Source: Flavobacteriaceae bacterium
Lineage (GTDB): Bacteria; Bacteroidota; Bacteroidia; Flavobacteriales; Flavobacteriaceae
Reading direction: 5' to 3'
Length of the DNA: 8,295 nucleotides
Assembly: GCA_013001365.1 (NCBI GenBank)
Contig: JABDMQ010000273.1
Coordinates: forward strand, 1 to 8,295
Shown: positions 1-6,240 of the stretch, one piece after another
Layout: every line of letters begins with the position of its first letter
Position numbering within the stretch: the first letter of the stretch is position 1
The notes under the pieces: model-generated
Seen by the model: only the letters and a program-made list of their open reading frames with translations
Told to the model about the DNA's origin: nothing
Databases searched by the model: none
Position numbers and translations under genes: made by a program

Positions 1-1961
1 AACGATTGATTTCCTCCATCATCAAGGAAATGAGCTTGGACAAGGATGTTTATAAATATAAACAGATCTATTCCAGAATCTCATCATATAAGAACAGTTT
101 GATTACTGTGAAGGCATATTTCCAGAATCCTGAACTCATTGAGGCAGATACAGCAGCTAGGCGACCGCGACTCGGAGACATTTACAAGGAATATGTTGAG
201 CGATGTTTCAAGGCAGGTGCTATGGATTTCGATGATCTCTTGCTCAAAACCAACGAGCTATTGACACGATTCCCTGAAGTATTGGCGAAATACCAAAACC
301 GGTTTCGTTATATCTTGGTCGATGAGTATCAAGATACCAACCATTCGCAATATTTGATCGTTAGGGCGTTGTCTGATAAGTTCCAGAATATTTGTGTTGT
401 AGGCGATGATGCCCAGAGCATATATGCATTTAGAGGTGCTAACATCAATAACATCCTTAATTTCCAAAGGGATTATGACGATGTAAAAGTCTATAGGTTG
501 GAACAGAATTATCGCTCGACCAAGAATATCGTGAATGCAGCCAATTCGATCATCGATAAGAATGAAGTGAAATTGGAGAAGGTGGTCTGGACCGCCAATG
601 AAGAAGGCCAGAAGATAAAAGTGCATCGTTCTTTGACCGATGGTGATGAGGGACGTTTTGTTGCCAGTTCTATTTTCGAGAACAAGATGCAAAATCAGCT
701 CAAGAACAGTGATTTTGCAGTGCTTTACAGGACCAATGCACAATCCAGGGCTATTGAAGATGCCTTGCGAAAACGTGATATTCCATACCGTATATTCGGA
801 GGCTTGTCCTTCTATCAACGCAAGGAGATAAAAGATGTCCTATCTTACTTGAGACTGATAATCAATCCGGCTGATGAGGAGGCATTAAAGCGCATCATCA
901 ATTTCCCCGCTCGGGGAATCGGTCAAACTACCATCGATAAACTCATAGTTGCAGCTAATGCTTATGACCGCTCTATATTTGAGGTCATGAAGAACATCGA
1001 CAAGACGGAAGTCAAGATAAATTCTGGAACGAGGAACAAACTTTTGAATTTCGTTACGATGATCGAAAGCTTCCAGGTCATGAATCAAACCGCTAATGCC
1101 TTCGAACTGGCTGATCACGTCGCCAAGAAAAGTGGGTTAATTCGGGAATTCGGCCAGGACGGCACACCAGAAGGCATTGCTAGGATGGAGAATATCGAAG
1201 AGTTACTGAATGGTATCAAGGATTTTGTCGAGGGTCAGCGAGAACTAGCAGATTCTACAGGGTCAATTTCAGAATTCCTGGAAGATGTCGCATTGGCAAC
1301 CGACCTGGATAATGATAAAGGCGACGCAAATCGTGTGGCCCTGATGACCATACATTTGGCCAAGGGTCTTGAGTTCCCATATGTCTATATCGTAGGATTG
1401 GAAGAAGATCTTTTTCCGAGTGCCATGAGCATGAACACAAGAAGTGAGTTGGAGGAGGAGCGAAGACTATTTTATGTCGCCCTTACCCGTGCTGAAAAAC
1501 AGGCGTATCTCACATATACTTTGTCACGCTATCGCTGGGGAAAGCTCATTGATGCAGAACCAAGTCGATTCATTGAGGAAATTGACGAGCAATATTTAGA
1601 TATCATTACACCACTTGAAGAACGACGGATCAACCCGATGCTGGATGCTAGTATTTTTGGTGACATAGAACCTAATAAGATTCGGTTCAAGAAACCAGCT
1701 GTAAAGAAGAAGATCACACCACCAGCAACGAAATTCGTCCCGCCAAAAAACCTTAAGAAGGTTGCAAAGACCAATGGAAATACGAATTTGTTCGATAGTA
1801 AATTGGCCGTTGGAAACCTTGTAAAGCACATTCGATTTGGGACAGGTGAAGTCCTAAAAATAGAAGGCAAAGGAGCCGATCTTAAGGCAGAGATAAAATT
1901 TGAAGTAGGAGGCGTTAAAAAGCTTTTGCTTCGTTTTGCTAAACTAGAAGTTGTAGGATAA
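1..1961 (+). CDS. UvrD/PcrA-type superfamily 1A DNA helicase, 5'-truncated by the window edge
   Basis: ATP-dependent 3'-5' DNA helicase of the UvrD/PcrA group, a cytoplasmic enzyme of excision and mismatch repair and of clearing protein or RNA polymerase from DNA (family knowledge). The frame is open from base 3, so the true start lies upstream; the Walker A motif and roughly the first 100-odd residues are missing. Counting from the TTG at base 6, visible motifs are MDFDDLLL at about 73-80, motif II LVDEYQDTN at 104-112, motif III VVGDDAQSIYAFRGA at 131-145, motif IV LEQNYRST at 165-172, GGLSFYQRKEIKD from about 266, motif V around TIHLAKGLEFP (about 447-457), and motif VI RRLFYVALTRAE (about 486-497). 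A basic linker leads to a C-terminal GNLVKHIRFGTGEV segment (from about 603), the Tudor-like PcrA/UvrD tail known to contact RNA polymerase. The stop TAA overlaps the next ATG by one base, so translation is probably coupled. PcrA versus UvrD naming is left open. Confidence 0.95.
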   Translation, partial: RLISSIIKEMSLDKDVYKYKQIYSRISSYKNSLITVKAYFQNPELIEADTAARRPRLGDIYKEYVERCFKAGAMDFDDLLLKTNELLTRFPEVLAKYQNRFRYILVDEYQDTNHSQYLIVRALSDKFQNICVVGDDAQSIYAFRGANINNILNFQRDYDDVKVYRLEQNYRSTKNIVNAANSIIDKNEVKLEKVVWTANEEGQKIKVHRSLTDGDEGRFVASSIFENKMQNQLKNSDFAVLYRTNAQSRAIEDALRKRDIPYRIFGGLSFYQRKEIKDVLSYLRLIINPADEEALKRIINFPARGIGQTTIDKLIVAANAYDRSIFEVMKNIDKTEVKINSGTRNKLLNFVTMIESFQVMNQTANAFELADHVAKKSGLIREFGQDGTPEGIARMENIEELLNGIKDFVEGQRELADSTGSISEFLEDVALATDLDNDKGDANRVALMTIHLAKGLEFPYVYIVGLEEDLFPSAMSMNTRSELEEERRLFYVALTRAEKQAYLTYTLSRYRWGKLIDAEPSRFIEEIDEQYLDIITPLEERRINPMLDASIFGDIEPNKIRFKKPAVKKKITPPATKFVPPKNLKKVAKTNGNTNLFDSKLAVGNLVKHIRFGTGEVLKIEGKGADLKAEIKFEVGGVKKLLLRFAKLEVVG

Positions 1962-2581
1962 TGGCAGAATTGATCAGGATCTATGAAGAGAATCCAAACC
2001 CAAAAGCAATCAAGAGGGTTGTTGATGCCTTGAAAAAAGGAGGTTTGGTGATTTACCCAACAGATACAGTTTACGGTCTTGGTTGCGATATTACCAATAA
2101 CAAGGCCTTAGAGAAAATAGCACGTATTAAAGGGGTGAAATTAGAACGAGCCAATTTCTCCTTTGTTTGTCATGACCTCAGTAATTTAAGTGACTACGTC
2201 AAACAGATCGATACATCGGTCTTCAAGGTATTGAAACGTGCCTTGCCTGGTCCATATACATTTATCCTTCCCGGAAGCAAGCAGTTGCCCAACGCATTCA
2301 AGAAAAAGAAAACCGTTGGTATCCGTGTTCCGGATAATAATATTGCCTTGGAAATGGTCAGGGAATTAGGAAACCCTATTGTGTCTACCTCAATTCACGA
2401 TGAGGACGAGATCATCGAATACACCACGGATCCAGAATTGATCTTGGAGAAATGGGGTAAGTTGGTCGAGATCGTTGTCGATGGCGGCTATGGTGGCAAT
2501 GAAGCATCAACAGTCATTGATTTTTCTCAAGGAGATGCAGAAATCGTCAGGGAAGGCAAAGGCTCCTTGGACATCCTATAA
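1961..2581 (+). CDS. YciO/Sua5/YrdC-family protein (threonylcarbamoyl-AMP synthase-like)
   Basis: A 206-residue single-domain protein of the YrdC/Sua5/YciO fold. Sua5/TsaC members make threonylcarbamoyl-AMP from threonine, bicarbonate and ATP for the t6A37 modification of ANN-reading tRNAs. Visible family segments are YPTDTVYGLGCD (32-43), PGPYTFIL (96-103), VGIRVP (119-124), VSTSIH (141-146), STVID (183-187) and IVREGKG (195-201). The stretch after the first motif reads RIKGVKLERANFSFVCHDLS, closer to E. coli YciO (NFTLMCRDLS, from memory) than to the KxRPxxxPL signature of TsaC/Sua5. The TSANxSG-like motif is replaced by STSIHDED. It also lacks the extra C-terminal Sua5 domain. I therefore call the YciO subgroup, whose physiological role is less settled. 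ATG 1961 overlaps the helicase stop (TAATG) and no other start competes. The gene ends at a shared terminator. Confidence 0.88.
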   Translation: MAELIRIYEENPNPKAIKRVVDALKKGGLVIYPTDTVYGLGCDITNNKALEKIARIKGVKLERANFSFVCHDLSNLSDYVKQIDTSVFKVLKRALPGPYTFILPGSKQLPNAFKKKKTVGIRVPDNNIALEMVRELGNPIVSTSIHDEDEIIEYTTDPELILEKWGKLVEIVVDGGYGGNEASTVIDFSQGDAEIVREGKGSLDIL

Positions 2582-2585
2582 AAAA

Positions 2586-2611
2586 AAAGCCCAATCGTTC
2601 GATTGAGCTTT
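2586..2611. terminator. Intrinsic terminator between convergent genes
   Basis: Inverted repeat AAAGC-c-CAATCG / CGATTG-a-GCTTT with one C/A mismatch, lying five bases after the YciO-type stop. Read on the minus strand, the stem is followed directly by a run of eight T (the A run at 2581-2588), which is the strong direction and ends the OmpA-gene transcript. On the plus strand only a short TTTAATTCTTC follows, so termination of the helicase/YciO unit is weaker. It serves both convergent units. Confidence 0.75.
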
Positions 2612-2636
2612 AATTCTTCAATATCTTAATACGGAC

Positions 2637-3500
2637 CTAGTTCCCTTCAGCAGCAGACAAATTCTTCATTTCAGTTTCGATCATTTCATAGAACTGGTCG
2701 ATCTTAGGCAATACATAGATCTTAGTACGTCTGTTTATAGCACGATTGGTAGGTGAATCATTTTCCACGAGCGGCAAATGGTCTCCTCGTCCTGCAGCAA
2801 TCAGTTGCTGTGGATTGACGCCTTGTTCTTGTAGGGCACGAACGATTGCAGTACTGCGCTTTACGCTCAGGTCCCAGTTATCTAATAACACACCACTCTG
2901 GTATGGAACATTATCAGTATGACCTTCTACCATGGCTTCAAAATCTGGCTTACTATTGATTACCGTGGCAACTTTTCCAAGAATCTCCTTGGCACGTTCC
3001 GTAATGCTATAGCTTCCAGTCCTGAATAAAAGTTTATCAGAAAGTGAAATGAAAACGACGCTCTTCTCAACATTGATCTCGATATCCTCGTCATCCAATC
3101 CAACTTCTTTCTTTAAGCTGGTAACTAATGCCAAGGTAACACTGTCCTTTTTTGTCAAGGCATCTTGCAGTCTCGATATCTTCAAGTCTTTCTCTTTCAA
3201 GCTTTCCAATGACTTCTCTAGATTTTCAGCACCTTTGGTAGTTAAGACAGTCATGTCCTTGGTGCTTTCTATTAAGTCCTTGTTGGCTGATTTCATGTCA
3301 GCAAGACGTTCTTCCATTTCTTTCAATCTCGCAGCCGAAGCAGCTTCATCCGCTAAACAACGGTTAAGCTTGACAGTTGCTGAATTCAATAGGTCTTGTG
3401 TTTCTTTTTGTTTGGCTTCAAGTGCTGTAAACTCCTTTTTAGAGACGCATGAACTCAAAATGAGTAATGCAGTGGCACTTAATAACAGTACTTTCTTCAT
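2637..3500 (-). CDS. Outer-membrane lipoprotein with periplasmic coiled coil and C-terminal OmpA domain
   Basis: A 287-residue protein. Residues 1-18 form a lipoprotein signal peptide (MKKVLLLSATALLILSSC) with lipobox LSSC and lipidated Cys18; the following VSKKE has no acidic surface-export signal, so a periplasm-facing anchor is likely. Residues about 24-120 are charged, Lys/Glu/Leu-rich helix, predicted coiled coil. Residues about 138-265 are an OmpA/MotB/Pal peptidoglycan-binding domain: EGHTDN at 192-197, NWDLSVKR at 208-215, and NRRTKIYV near 256-263. Asp196 and Arg215 sit where the family binds diaminopimelate. It should tether the outer membrane to the cell wall. The ATG at 3498-3500 directly begins a good signal peptide. 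A TAnnTTTG promoter box lies about 35 bp upstream, so it is probably its own transcription unit, ended by the terminator at 2586-2611. Its exact biological role cannot be read from sequence. Confidence 0.93.
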   Translation of the reverse strand: MKKVLLLSATALLILSSCVSKKEFTALEAKQKETQDLLNSATVKLNRCLADEAASAARLKEMEERLADMKSANKDLIESTKDMTVLTTKGAENLEKSLESLKEKDLKISRLQDALTKKDSVTLALVTSLKKEVGLDDEDIEINVEKSVVFISLSDKLLFRTGSYSITERAKEILGKVATVINSKPDFEAMVEGHTDNVPYQSGVLLDNWDLSVKRSTAIVRALQEQGVNPQQLIAAGRGDHLPLVENDSPTNRAINRRTKIYVLPKIDQFYEMIETEMKNLSAAEGN

Positions 3501-3534
3501 AATATGAGGGTTAAATGTATTTGGTTTTACGCTT

Positions 3535-3542
3535 CAAAAGTA
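3535..3542 (-). promoter_or_regulatory. Bacteroidota-type -7 promoter box for the OmpA-domain lipoprotein gene
   Basis: On the minus strand the bases read TACTTTTG, an exact match to the TAnnTTTG -7 consensus of Bacteroidota primary sigma factors. Transcription would start near 3530, giving a leader of about 30 nt. The matching -33 TTTG is poor: only a T-rich TTTT/TTTA stretch lies at the right distance. That region is also covered by an inverted repeat at 3555-3576. Confidence 0.5.
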
Positions 3543-3554
3543 TTGAAATTAGAA

Positions 3555-3576
3555 TTGTTAAAATAGCGATTAACAA
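3555..3576. repeat. Perfect 7-bp inverted repeat in the GT2/OmpA intergenic gap
   Basis: TTGTTAA and TTAACAA arms separated by eight bases (AATAGCGA). The dyad centre is about 27 bp upstream of the -7 box centre, over the expected -33 region of the lipoprotein gene promoter. It also lies 18 bp or more past the glycosyltransferase stop. It could be an operator or a weak AT-rich terminator for the upstream gene; no clear T run supports the latter. In AT-rich DNA a chance origin is possible. Confidence 0.35.
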
Positions 3577-3593
3577 AACTTTTACTAACGATG

Positions 3594-4583
3594 TTATAAA
3601 CGATTGAATTTCTTTTTCCTATTTACGAAATGAGACCAAACAATGGACTTCGTTTGCCAGTATTTTTCTATTTTCGACGGCTGATCTCTTTTTTCTAACA
3701 TTCTAGAAAGATGATAATAATAGTTCAAATGAGCTTTTATGATTGCAACTGTATGCTGCGGTTTCATGAGTAGTATGAATTGTATGCCAGCCACGCCATC
3801 CAATAGCAGTCGCAGAAGAATTTTAGGTAATAGCATTCCAGCACTGTTCTTGGTCAAGGCAAACAAACTATTCCTGAAATTGAGGTAGGTTTTTTTTGGA
3901 TTGGTGTTTTTCAACGTACCACCTCCTAGATGATAAATAGTAGAAGCACCAACATAGGTAACTTCCTTCCCAAGGTTCTTGATGCGCCAGCAGAGATCGA
4001 TCTCTTCAAAATGTGCAAAAAACGCCTCATCAAAACCTTTCAATTCTTTAAAGAAGTCACTCCTAATGAACAGGCAGGCTCCTGAAGCCCAGAAAATGGA
4101 ACAAGTGTCATTGTACTGTCCTTCGTCTTTCTCTATGGCGTTGAAGATACGACCGCGACAATAAGGGTACCCAAATTTATCAATAAAACCACCAGCTGCT
4201 CCGGCATATTCAAAATGGTCCTTTTGGTTAAGATCCAAGAGCTTGGGTTGCACAATGGCCGTATTTTGGTCTTGATTGAATTGATTGATTATCGGGTCTA
4301 GCCAGTTCTCGGTGACTTCAACATCGTTATTCAATAAGCAAAATAAGTCTGCATCTACATGCTTTAAAGCATCGTTATATCCTTTGGCATAACCACCATT
4401 CTCCTTATTGACAATAATCTTTACCTCCGGAAATGCATTTTTGACATAAGCCACTGAATCATCAGTGGAGGCATTATCTGCCAAATAAATGTCTGCTTCA
4501 TTCGAGTTGGCTACAACAGAAGGCAGGAAACGCTCTAGCAAAGCTTTCCCATTCCAGTTGAGTATAACAATGGCTATCTTCAT
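3594..4583 (-). CDS. Family 2 glycosyltransferase (rhamnosyltransferase-like)
   Basis: A 329-residue GT2 enzyme with a GT-A fold, expected on the cytoplasmic face of the inner membrane, moving a nucleotide-activated sugar onto a glycan or lipid-linked acceptor. Visible motifs are IVILNWNG at 5-12 (nucleotide-binding start), DNASTDDS at 36-43, ENGGYAKGYNDAL at 61-73, the DxD-equivalent LLNNDVEV at 83-90, WASGACLFIR at 165-174, and GFDEAFFAHFEEIDLCWR at 183-200 with the likely catalytic-base acidic residues. These resemble WbbL-type rhamnosyltransferases, but the sugar cannot be told from sequence. A hydrophobic stretch at about 248-275 probably associates with the membrane. The ATG at 4581-4583 lies 7 nt after the nuclease-gene stop, so cotranscription is likely. 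No other glycan genes are adjacent, so it is not in a visible polysaccharide locus. Confidence 0.92.
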   Translation of the reverse strand: MKIAIVILNWNGKALLERFLPSVVANSNEADIYLADNASTDDSVAYVKNAFPEVKIIVNKENGGYAKGYNDALKHVDADLFCLLNNDVEVTENWLDPIINQFNQDQNTAIVQPKLLDLNQKDHFEYAGAAGGFIDKFGYPYCRGRIFNAIEKDEGQYNDTCSIFWASGACLFIRSDFFKELKGFDEAFFAHFEEIDLCWRIKNLGKEVTYVGASTIYHLGGGTLKNTNPKKTYLNFRNSLFALTKNSAGMLLPKILLRLLLDGVAGIQFILLMKPQHTVAIIKAHLNYYYHLSRMLEKRDQPSKIEKYWQTKSIVWSHFVNRKKKFNRL

Positions 4584-4589
4584 AAGTTT

Positions 4590-4618
4590 GTCATTCCGTA
4601 CTTGATGCGGAATCTATT
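4590..4618. repeat. REP-like palindromic element overlapping the nuclease stop codon
   Basis: ATTCCG (4593-4598) pairs with CGGAAT (4608-4613). A further T-G wobble and an A-T pair close a CTTGA loop. From memory, the motif GTCATTCCG...CTTGAT...CGGAATC resembles short palindromic repeats scattered between genes in many Bacteroidota genomes. Here it is not purely intergenic: on the minus strand it encodes the last eight residues and the TGA of the nuclease gene. It ends 7 nt before the glycosyltransferase ATG. A single copy in the window cannot prove repetition. Confidence 0.5.
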
Positions 4619-5064
4619 ATATTTTGATAGTTAGGAATTTCTTTCAAGAACTGATAACGCTGCTCCTCCAGATTCATTTGGCAATAATAATGATTAATTC
4701 CGTTAGTGACCATTAAATAAGTGGCATCCAGTGTTAGATTATAACGCGCAATTTGGTCGAAGGTGTCTTGATTGATCGTTTTCTTGAACGATTTGCATTC
4801 CACGATAAGATGAATGCTTCCGTCAGGATTAAAGACCACGATGTCATAGCGTTTCTGTAAGCCCTTGACCATAAGTTCTTTCTCGATGTTAACTAGGGAT
4901 CTTGGGTATTTTTTCTCATTCAAAAGAAAATGAATGCAGTGCTGCCTTACCCATTCTTCTGGTTGTAAAACGACAAATTTTTTCCGTATCACATCAAATA
5001 TCAATAGCTTATTTTCGCTATTTTTGAATCGGAACGAATACTGCGGAAAGTGGAGTTCTTGCAC
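4591..5064 (-). CDS. Stand-alone HsdR-N-like PD-(D/E)xK nuclease-fold protein
   Basis: A small protein resembling the N-terminal nuclease domain of type I restriction HsdR subunits, but without helicase domains. The likely start is GTG at 5064 (157 residues); the frame extends to another GTG at 5091 (166 residues), and there is no in-frame ATG before the upstream stop. Counting from the longer form, the fold signature is Glu70 in the first helix, Asp83 in KRYDIVVF, Glu98 and Lys100 in LIVECKS, and a QxxxY motif at 113-117 (QIARY). A PEEWVRQH segment (44-51) is typical of this family. I prefer GTG 5064 because homologs I remember begin with Met followed by a QELNFP-like sequence, which matches QELHFP here. 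Divergent pairing with holA is common in Bacteroidota, which argues for a conserved DNA-related function rather than restriction; no hsdM or hsdS is present. Its last residues, IDSASSTE, come from a repeat element. Confidence 0.85.
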   Translation of the reverse strand: MQELHFPQYSFRFKNSENKLLIFDVIRKKFVVLQPEEWVRQHCIHFLLNEKKYPRSLVNIEKELMVKGLQKRYDIVVFNPDGSIHLIVECKSFKKTINQDTFDQIARYNLTLDATYLMVTNGINHYYCQMNLEEQRYQFLKEIPNYQNIIDSASSTE

Positions 5065-5068
5065 CACA

Positions 5069-5076
5069 CAAAAATA
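5069..5076 (-). promoter_or_regulatory. Possible -7 box immediately upstream of the nuclease GTG start
   Basis: Minus-strand TATTTTTG matches TAnnTTTG exactly and ends 2 nt before the first of two consecutive GTG codons (5067-5062). If used, transcription would begin at or beside the start codon, giving a near-leaderless message and excluding the upstream GTG at 5091. No TTTG or TTG lies at the -33 distance, and the region is AT-rich, so confidence is low. Confidence 0.25.
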
Positions 5077-5085
5077 AAATATAAG

Positions 5086-5130
5086 TGTCACTTCGAGTGA
5101 TTTTCTTTTGAAAATTGTATTGAGAAGTAA
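5086..5130. repeat. REP-like element with two nested hairpins in the nuclease/holA gap
   Basis: Hairpin one is TCACT-tcg-AGTGA (5088-5100). Hairpin two is ATTTTC-tttt-GAAAAT (5100-5115). An outer ACTTC (5090-5094) can also pair with GAAGT (5124-5128), enclosing the second hairpin. From memory, CACTTCGAGTG...GAGAAGT-type elements recur between genes in marine flavobacteria; no second copy is in this window. The remaining gap to holA (5131-5194) holds no gene. A weak TAGATTTC (5150-5157) is the nearest thing to a -7 box for holA, without a -33 partner. Confidence 0.45.
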
Positions 5131-5194
5131 TAGTTGGTTTTAGATGAATTAGATTTCATCGCAGATTGAAGTTCCTGGATAATCGAGAAATTAA

Positions 5195-6199
5195 ATGGAC
5201 GAAGTCAAACAGATCGTATCAGAAATAAAGAAAGGCAATATCAAGCCCATTTATTTCTTGATGGGCGAGGAGCCATATTATATAGATGGTATTTCCGATT
5301 TCATTGAAGACAATGTCTTGGCCGAAGAAGAGAAAGGCTTCAACCAGATGGTCATGTACGGTCGTGACGTGACCATTGATGAAATAGTGGGTAATGCCAA
5401 GCGCTTCCCCATGATGGCCGAACGACAGGTTGTGATCGTAAAGGAAGCACAAGACCTCTCCAGGACCATTGAAAAATTGGTCGATTATGCCCAAAATCCG
5501 CAGCCAACAACCGTACTGGTCGTTAATTATAAGTATAAGAAAATAGACAAGCGCAAGGCGCTTTATAAGGCCTTGGCGAAAACAGGAGTTGTCTTTGAAA
5601 GCAAGAAACTCTATGAAAACCAAGTGGCCGATTGGATTCGTCGAACCATTTCGGCAAAGAACTATACGATTGCCCCTAAGGCAGCACAGATGTTGGTCGA
5701 GTTCTTAGGGAATGACTTAAGCAAGGTAAATAACGAATTGGAAAAACTGCAATTGATCATTCCTGAAGGAAGCCAGATCACGCCTGATCATATCGAAAAG
5801 AACATTGGTATAAGCAAGGACTACAACAATTTTGAACTACGCAAGGCCGTCGGCGAAAAGAATGTGCTCAAAGCCCATAGAATCGTCAACTATTTTGGTG
5901 AGAACCCGCGTGATAATCCTATGGTAGTTACTGTTGCATTGTTGTTCAATTTCTTCACGCAATTAATGCATTATCATGGTTTGAGCGACCATTCACCAAG
6001 AGCAGTGGCTTCGGCATTAAGGATCAACCCATATTTTGTAGGCGAGTATATTGACGCCGCACGAAACTATCCCATGAAAAAAGTAAGCAAGGTAATTGCA
6101 TTGCTAAGAGAATTCGATGTCAAGGGAAAAGGAGTCGGCGCCAACGCTGTTCCTCAAGGTGATTTGCTAAAGGAGCTTCTGGTACGAATAATGAACTAG
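5195..6199 (+). CDS. holA: DNA polymerase III subunit delta
   Basis: A 334-residue clamp-loader delta subunit. In the replisome it opens the beta sliding clamp as part of the clamp loader with gamma/tau and delta-prime. The N-terminal part reads IKPIYFLMGEEPYYID (16-31), the usual start of bacterial HolA where a degenerate ATPase domain begins. It has no working Walker A, as expected for delta. RQVVIVKEAQDL (around 78-89) and the central LVEFLGNDLSKVNNELEKL (about 168-186) match the conserved delta core. The C-terminal helical collar includes the LLKELLVRIMN ending. Length is normal and no frame disruption is seen. ATG 5195 has no Shine-Dalgarno, which is usual in this phylum. It diverges from the nuclease gene and is followed by a strong terminator, so it appears to be monocistronic. 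Confidence 0.95.
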   Translation: MDEVKQIVSEIKKGNIKPIYFLMGEEPYYIDGISDFIEDNVLAEEEKGFNQMVMYGRDVTIDEIVGNAKRFPMMAERQVVIVKEAQDLSRTIEKLVDYAQNPQPTTVLVVNYKYKKIDKRKALYKALAKTGVVFESKKLYENQVADWIRRTISAKNYTIAPKAAQMLVEFLGNDLSKVNNELEKLQLIIPEGSQITPDHIEKNIGISKDYNNFELRKAVGEKNVLKAHRIVNYFGENPRDNPMVVTVALLFNFFTQLMHYHGLSDHSPRAVASALRINPYFVGEYIDAARNYPMKKVSKVIALLREFDVKGKGVGANAVPQGDLLKELLVRIMN

Positions 6200-6221
6200 G
6201 ATTTTTTATCAAGAACACTTC

Positions 6222-6240
6222 AGCCAAATTTTTGGCTTTT
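6222..6240 (+). terminator. Intrinsic terminator of holA
   Basis: A perfect 7-bp inverted repeat, AGCCAAA-tt-TTTGGCT, runs directly into a TTTT tail, 22 bases after the holA stop. The A-rich/T-rich arms also allow some activity on the other strand, but no minus-strand gene needs it. Confidence 0.8.

Noticed and set aside
258..818. Long minus-strand open frame of 186 codons opposite the helicase gene
   Set aside because: The plus-strand frame carries clear helicase motifs throughout; the antisense product shows no domain and is a composition-driven shadow.
3049..3507. Plus-strand open frame of 152 codons opposite the OmpA-domain lipoprotein gene
   Set aside because: Ser/Phe/Leu-rich product antisense to a Lys/Glu-rich coiled coil, with no independent coding evidence.
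3594..4583. Polysaccharide biosynthesis cluster
   Set aside because: A single glycosyltransferase with no flippase, polymerase, sugar-nucleotide or further transferase genes nearby in the window.
4591..5064. Type I restriction-modification locus
   Set aside because: Only a lone HsdR-N-like domain is present; there is no helicase portion, methylase or specificity subunit, and both neighbours are housekeeping genes.
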